NCBI GenBank assembly: GCA_010671975.1
Contig: JAAHIA010000207.1
Coordinates: forward strand, 1-8,597
Source: Leptolyngbya sp. SIO4C1
GTDB taxonomy: Bacteria; Cyanobacteriota; Cyanobacteriia; Phormidesmidales; Phormidesmidaceae
Length of the DNA stretch: 8,597 nt
Direction: 5' to 3'
Program-made: the position numbers and the translations under genes
Notes under the pieces: model-generated
The model's database searches: none
What the model saw: only the letters and a program-made list of their open reading frames with translations
Told to the model about the DNA's origin: nothing
Shown: in pieces, positions 6,749 through 8,597 of the stretch
Layout of the letters: every line of letters starts with the position of its first letter
Numbering within the stretch: position 1 is the stretch's first letter

Positions 6749-6760
6749 TGGGGGAGTTTA

Positions 6761-6785
6761 GATTTTGGATTGGGGATTTGGGATG
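6761..6785 (+). repeat. Degenerate heptamer repeat, STRR-like, at a gene junction
   Basis: GATTTTG, GATTGGG and GATTTGG (6761-6781) follow in exact 7-base register, with GAT of the next unit at 6782. This resembles the short tandemly repeated heptamers (STRR) known from cyanobacterial intergenic DNA. It covers the TTG (6765) that could start the next gene and runs into the ATG at 6783. Confidence 0.55.
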
Positions 6786-7319
6786 ACGCGCCTGTGGGGG
6801 GCGCTGGGGACGCTGCCTGAAGGGACGGACTGGCTGATAGCGGGGCTGCTGCTGGTAGCATTTGCTGCGATCGCGCTGCCGCTAGGGTTTGGCACTGGCT
6901 TTTTTAAATTAGAGCGGGTCAAGGCGTGGGATGTGGTTTTGCCGACGGCTGCGATCGCGCTGGTTTACCCTAGCCTGTTTGAGGAGCTGCTGTTTCGGGC
7001 GCTGCTGATACCGAGACCCGCGCTGGCGAATGCAGCAGATTTGTGGCTGTGGGGCACCGTCAGCCTGGTAATTTTTGTGGCGGCCCACCCGCTGAATGCC
7101 CTAATTTTGATGCCAGAGCGGCGCGATACGTTCTATAGCCCTATCTTTTTGACGCTGGCAGCGCTGCTGGGGCTGGTCTGCACGCTGAGCTACGTGCAAA
7201 GCGCCTCTATTTGGCCGCCGGTGGTGCTGCACTGGCTCATGGTGGTGGTCTGGCTGCTGGGGCTAGGCGGCTATGGGCGACTAGCGGCGCAGGAGACCGT
7301 TCAAAATCAAGTAAAATAA
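6783..7319 (+). CDS. CPBP-family intramembrane metalloprotease
   Basis: This is a multi-pass inner-membrane protein of 178 residues from ATG 6783. The family (CAAX protease and bacteriocin-processing, also called Abi; Rce1 relatives) cleaves proteins within or near the membrane using metal-bound Glu and His. The first motif, FEELLFRALL, holds the E67-E68xxxR72 signature. The second, FVAAHPLNAL, holds H102. The third, PVVLHWLMVVVW, holds H150. Hydrophobic segments lie around 18-40, 47-66, 86-102, 122-140 and 145-164. A longer form from TTG at 6765, preceded by GGGGGAG at 6750-6756, would add six residues; I prefer ATG because the TTG lies in a low-complexity heptamer repeat. It follows the transglutaminase-like gene by only 34 bases (16 from the TTG), so co-transcription is likely. 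The substrate is unknown, and the protein is short for the family. Confidence 0.87.
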   Translation: MTRLWGALGTLPEGTDWLIAGLLLVAFAAIALPLGFGTGFFKLERVKAWDVVLPTAAIALVYPSLFEELLFRALLIPRPALANAADLWLWGTVSLVIFVAAHPLNALILMPERRDTFYSPIFLTLAALLGLVCTLSYVQSASIWPPVVLHWLMVVVWLLGLGGYGRLAAQETVQNQVK

Positions 7320-7328
7320 ATATGGATA

Positions 7329-7348
7329 CTCTCGGCTTAGCCTGAGAG
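7329..7348 (+). promoter_or_regulatory. Hairpin between the protease gene and the glycine-zipper gene
   Basis: CTCTCGGC (7329-7336) pairs with GCC-T-GAGAG (7340-7348) around a TTA loop, leaving one bulged T. There is no T run after it, so a leader structure or protein-binding site is as likely as a terminator. An A/T-rich stretch with TAAAAT (7312-7317) and GATACT (7325-7330) just upstream could hold a promoter, but no good -35 box goes with either. Confidence 0.35.
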
Positions 7349-7355
7349 CGTCAAC

Positions 7356-7373
7356 GGGCAACCAGTGGGCAAC
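7356..7373 (+). promoter_or_regulatory. Direct repeat GGGCAAC with 11-base period
   Basis: GGGCAAC occurs at 7356-7362 and again at 7367-7373, about one helical turn apart, in the leader of the small secreted protein gene. This spacing suits a protein that binds as a direct-repeat dimer. I do not recognise the motif. Confidence 0.35.
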
Positions 7374-7392
7374 GACGCAGTACCCATTTATG

Positions 7393-7397
7393 AGGAG
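7393..7397 (+). promoter_or_regulatory. Shine-Dalgarno site of the glycine-zipper gene
   Basis: AGGAG lies eight bases before ATG at 7406 and fixes the start, placing a clean signal peptide at the N-terminus. Confidence 0.75.
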
Positions 7398-7405
7398 CCT
7401 AAACG

Positions 7406-7774
7406 ATGAAAAGAGCACTGACCACTTTGCTGGTTACCGGGCTAGCTACTGGCACGTTCGGGACTACTTTGGCCGCACCGGCTGAGGCTGATGAACTGCT
7501 TGAAGACATTGGCATCGGCGTTGGTACCGGGCTGATTACGGGCACCGTGATTGGAGACCGAGTGGGTGTCGACGACGCTATCAACGGTGCGGCAGCCGGA
7601 GCAGCAGTCAATGTTGTTCATGGCAATAACGAATCTCGGAACCTGGTGCGAGATGTTGCAGCGGGTGCCGGGGCTAGCGGCGTGGCGGGTATCGTCACCA
7701 ACAATGATTCGTTTCTCGAGAATGCGGCACAGGGCGCAGCCACCGGTGCTGTCATTCATATTTTGAGAAATTAG
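7406..7774 (+). CDS. Small secreted glycine-zipper protein with two tandem repeat units
   Basis: This protein has 122 residues. It opens with a typical signal peptide, MKRALTTLLVTGLATGTF and a hydrophobic core, with likely cleavage after AAPAEA (about residue 28), so the mature protein of about 94 residues should reach the periplasm, outer membrane or outside. The mature part is rich in Gly, Ala and Val with GxxxG-type spacing (for example GIGVGTGLITGTVIG), as in glycine-zipper proteins that pack closely in membranes or oligomerise. Residues 31-73 and 80-122 align without gaps at a constant offset of 49: D34/D83, G38/G87, G40/G89, G46/G95, G61/G110, A62/A111, A63/A112, G65/G114 and A66/A115. 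This indicates internal duplication. There are no cysteines and no lipobox. AGGAG at 7393-7397 supports the start. Its function is unknown; an envelope role is inference. Confidence 0.83.
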   Translation: MKRALTTLLVTGLATGTFGTTLAAPAEADELLEDIGIGVGTGLITGTVIGDRVGVDDAINGAAAGAAVNVVHGNNESRNLVRDVAAGAGASGVAGIVTNNDSFLENAAQGAATGAVIHILRN

Positions 7775-7783
7775 GGTGCCGTC

Positions 7784-7809
7784 GATGGAGGTGCGATCGC
7801 ACCTCCATC
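7784..7809. terminator. 26-bp perfect palindrome centred on HIP1, likely bidirectional terminator
   Basis: The sequence from 7784 to 7809 equals its own reverse complement. The left arm is GATGGAGGT and the centre is GCGATCGC (7793-7800). It lies ten bases after the stop of the glycine-zipper gene and 33 bases beyond the stop of the convergent patatin gene. In RNA it would form a stable hairpin of up to about 11 pairs. Only a short TTT (7811-7813) follows on the plus strand and no T run on the minus strand, so efficient intrinsic termination is not assured. Confidence 0.6.
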
Positions 7810-7841
7810 ATTTACATCTGTTGGGTCATACGCGATCGCGG

Positions 7842-8597
7842 CTAGTCTGAGCTCGTCAGACTTTCTTGAATGCGAGGCATAACCGCTTTAGCGGTGTCGT
7901 AGCCTATCTGAATCATGGGCTTAGACTGATGGAAGTCAAAGATGCCGAACTCCATCAGGTTGGGCTCAATCAGTAGGTCTGGCCGATCAATTTGTAGATT
8001 AGCCTCAGTCACTCGCTGCTCCATCACGTTGATCGAGTTACCGAGCACGTCAAAAATATTCAACCCTGTTTGCGGATCGGGAATCCACTGGTCTACCTGA
8101 TCTTGAAGCACGTCCTTGAGCGCGTCGTATCGATTTGCCAGTGAGGAGAGCGTATCGCTGGTGTCTTGATCGGACGATTTTGACTCAGCCGTGCTGTCTG
8201 AACTGGTATCTGAGCCTTTTGACGCGCTGCTTTCGTTCGATCTTTCAGCCTTCGGATCTTTGTTGAGGTTGACCGCTATTACAACATCAGCGCCCATATC
8301 TCTCACCACGCTAACGGGCACCGGGTTGACCACGCCACCATCGACTAGATAAACATTCTCTTCTCTTTTAAATGGGGCAAAGATTCCTGGAATTGAAATA
8401 CTCGCACGCACCGCATCAACCATCAACCCAGCGGTGATAACCACTTCCTGCTTCAGTAAAAAGTTAGTAGCAACGCATCGAAAGGGAATGCTGGCTTCGT
8501 CTAACTGCTTATCTGACACATAGTCAGCCACAAAGTCATGAATGCGCCTGCCATCGATCAGCCCTGGACTGGGAAAGGACACATCGATCAGCGGCAT
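7842..8597 (-). CDS. Patatin-like phospholipase, C-terminal part (5' end outside window)
   Basis: This is the C-terminal 251 residues of a patatin-like (RssA/NTE-type) lipid acyl hydrolase, which uses a Ser-Asp dyad to release fatty acids from phospholipids. The frame is open to the right edge; the Met codon at 8597-8595 is probably internal, because the oxyanion loop and the GxSxG nucleophile that begin the domain are missing. Visible family features are PFRCVATNF (38-46), VRASISIPGIFAPF (63-76) and the catalytic Asp86 in VDGGVVNPVPV. After VVIAVNLNKDP comes an insert of about 37 residues (116-152), rich in Ser, Asp, Lys and Thr, which looks disordered. A C-terminal helical part (153-251) includes IFDVLGNSINVMEQ, IDRPDLLIEP and IGYDTAKAVMPRIQ, common in this family. 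No signal peptide can be judged. The family call is firm; the substrate is unknown. Confidence 0.92.
   Translation of the reverse strand: MPLIDVSFPSPGLIDGRRIHDFVADYVSDKQLDEASIPFRCVATNFLLKQEVVITAGLMVDAVRASISIPGIFAPFKREENVYLVDGGVVNPVPVSVVRDMGADVVIAVNLNKDPKAERSNESSASKGSDTSSDSTAESKSSDQDTSDTLSSLANRYDALKDVLQDQVDQWIPDPQTGLNIFDVLGNSINVMEQRVTEANLQIDRPDLLIEPNLMEFGIFDFHQSKPMIQIGYDTAKAVMPRIQESLTSSD

Larger units (their letters stand above)
1899..7839. repeat. Dispersed HIP1 palindromes GCGATCGC (11 copies)
   Basis: Copies start at 1899, 2270, 3309, 4240, 4276, 5583, 5796, 6867, 6951, 7793 and 7832. Some sit in longer perfect palindromes, such as 1896-1909 (14 bp), 4272-4287 (16 bp) and 7784-7809 (26 bp). 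HIP1 is an over-represented element of many cyanobacterial genomes, mostly inside genes as here. None is found in the first 1.9 kb. Confidence 0.9.

Noticed and set aside
6622..6861. Minus-strand open frame across the transglutaminase/protease junction
   Set aside because: It is antisense to two well-supported genes and gives a Pro/Ser-rich low-complexity peptide typical of G+C-rich shadow frames.
7442..7759. Minus-strand open frame antisense to the glycine-zipper gene
   Set aside because: The plus-strand frame has a ribosome site, a signal peptide and an internal protein repeat; the antisense frame has none of these.
8595..8597. Met codon at the right edge as the start of the patatin-like protein
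   Set aside because: The conserved N-terminal part of the domain with the GxSxG nucleophile is missing, so the gene must continue beyond the window.

Overview
The window looks like a piece of a cyanobacterial chromosome. I count eleven copies of the cyanobacterial HIP1 palindrome GCGATCGC between 1899 and 7839. Several proteins also belong to groups I associate with cyanobacteria: a HisKA_2 kinase with a REC-PAS partner, a ferredoxin/metallo-beta-lactamase fusion, and a conserved membrane protein beside tsaB. I cannot name the species. I see no tRNA, rRNA, CRISPR array, transposase or phage gene. Coding density is high, and no gene-free stretch exceeds about 150 bases.

Layout. Positions 3-2138 (+) hold a two-component pair: the C-terminal half of a HisKA_2 histidine kinase cut by the left edge, then a REC-PAS response regulator whose C-terminal third I do not recognise. 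These genes look poorer in G+C than the rest of the window. Next is a proline-rich lipoprotein (2234-2905, +), which converges on a ferredoxin-like/metallo-beta-lactamase-fold protein (2931-3803, -). That gene diverges from tsaB (3955-4575, +), whose product helps make the universal t6A tRNA modification. tsaB converges on a three-helix membrane protein of unknown function (4603-5031, -). A short divergent spacer holding two abutting perfect palindromes leads to a propeller-like/transglutaminase-like protein (5066-6748, +). This is followed closely by a CPBP-family membrane protease (about 6783-7319, +), with a degenerate 7-bp repeat at the junction. A small secreted glycine-zipper protein built from two tandem 43-residue units follows (7406-7774, +). 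A 26-bp HIP1-centred palindrome then separates it from the 3' part of a patatin-like phospholipase gene (7842-8597, -) that runs off the right edge.

How the genes relate. The kinase and regulator very probably form one signalling pair, and the transglutaminase and CPBP genes may be co-transcribed. The remaining genes alternate in strand and look like independent housekeeping or envelope genes rather than one pathway. I found no convincing new multi-gene system. The best leads are the unassigned C-terminal domain of the response regulator, the tandem palindromes at 5010-5031, the tandem glycine-zipper architecture with its structured leader, and the variant metal-site motif in the ferredoxin/MBL fusion.
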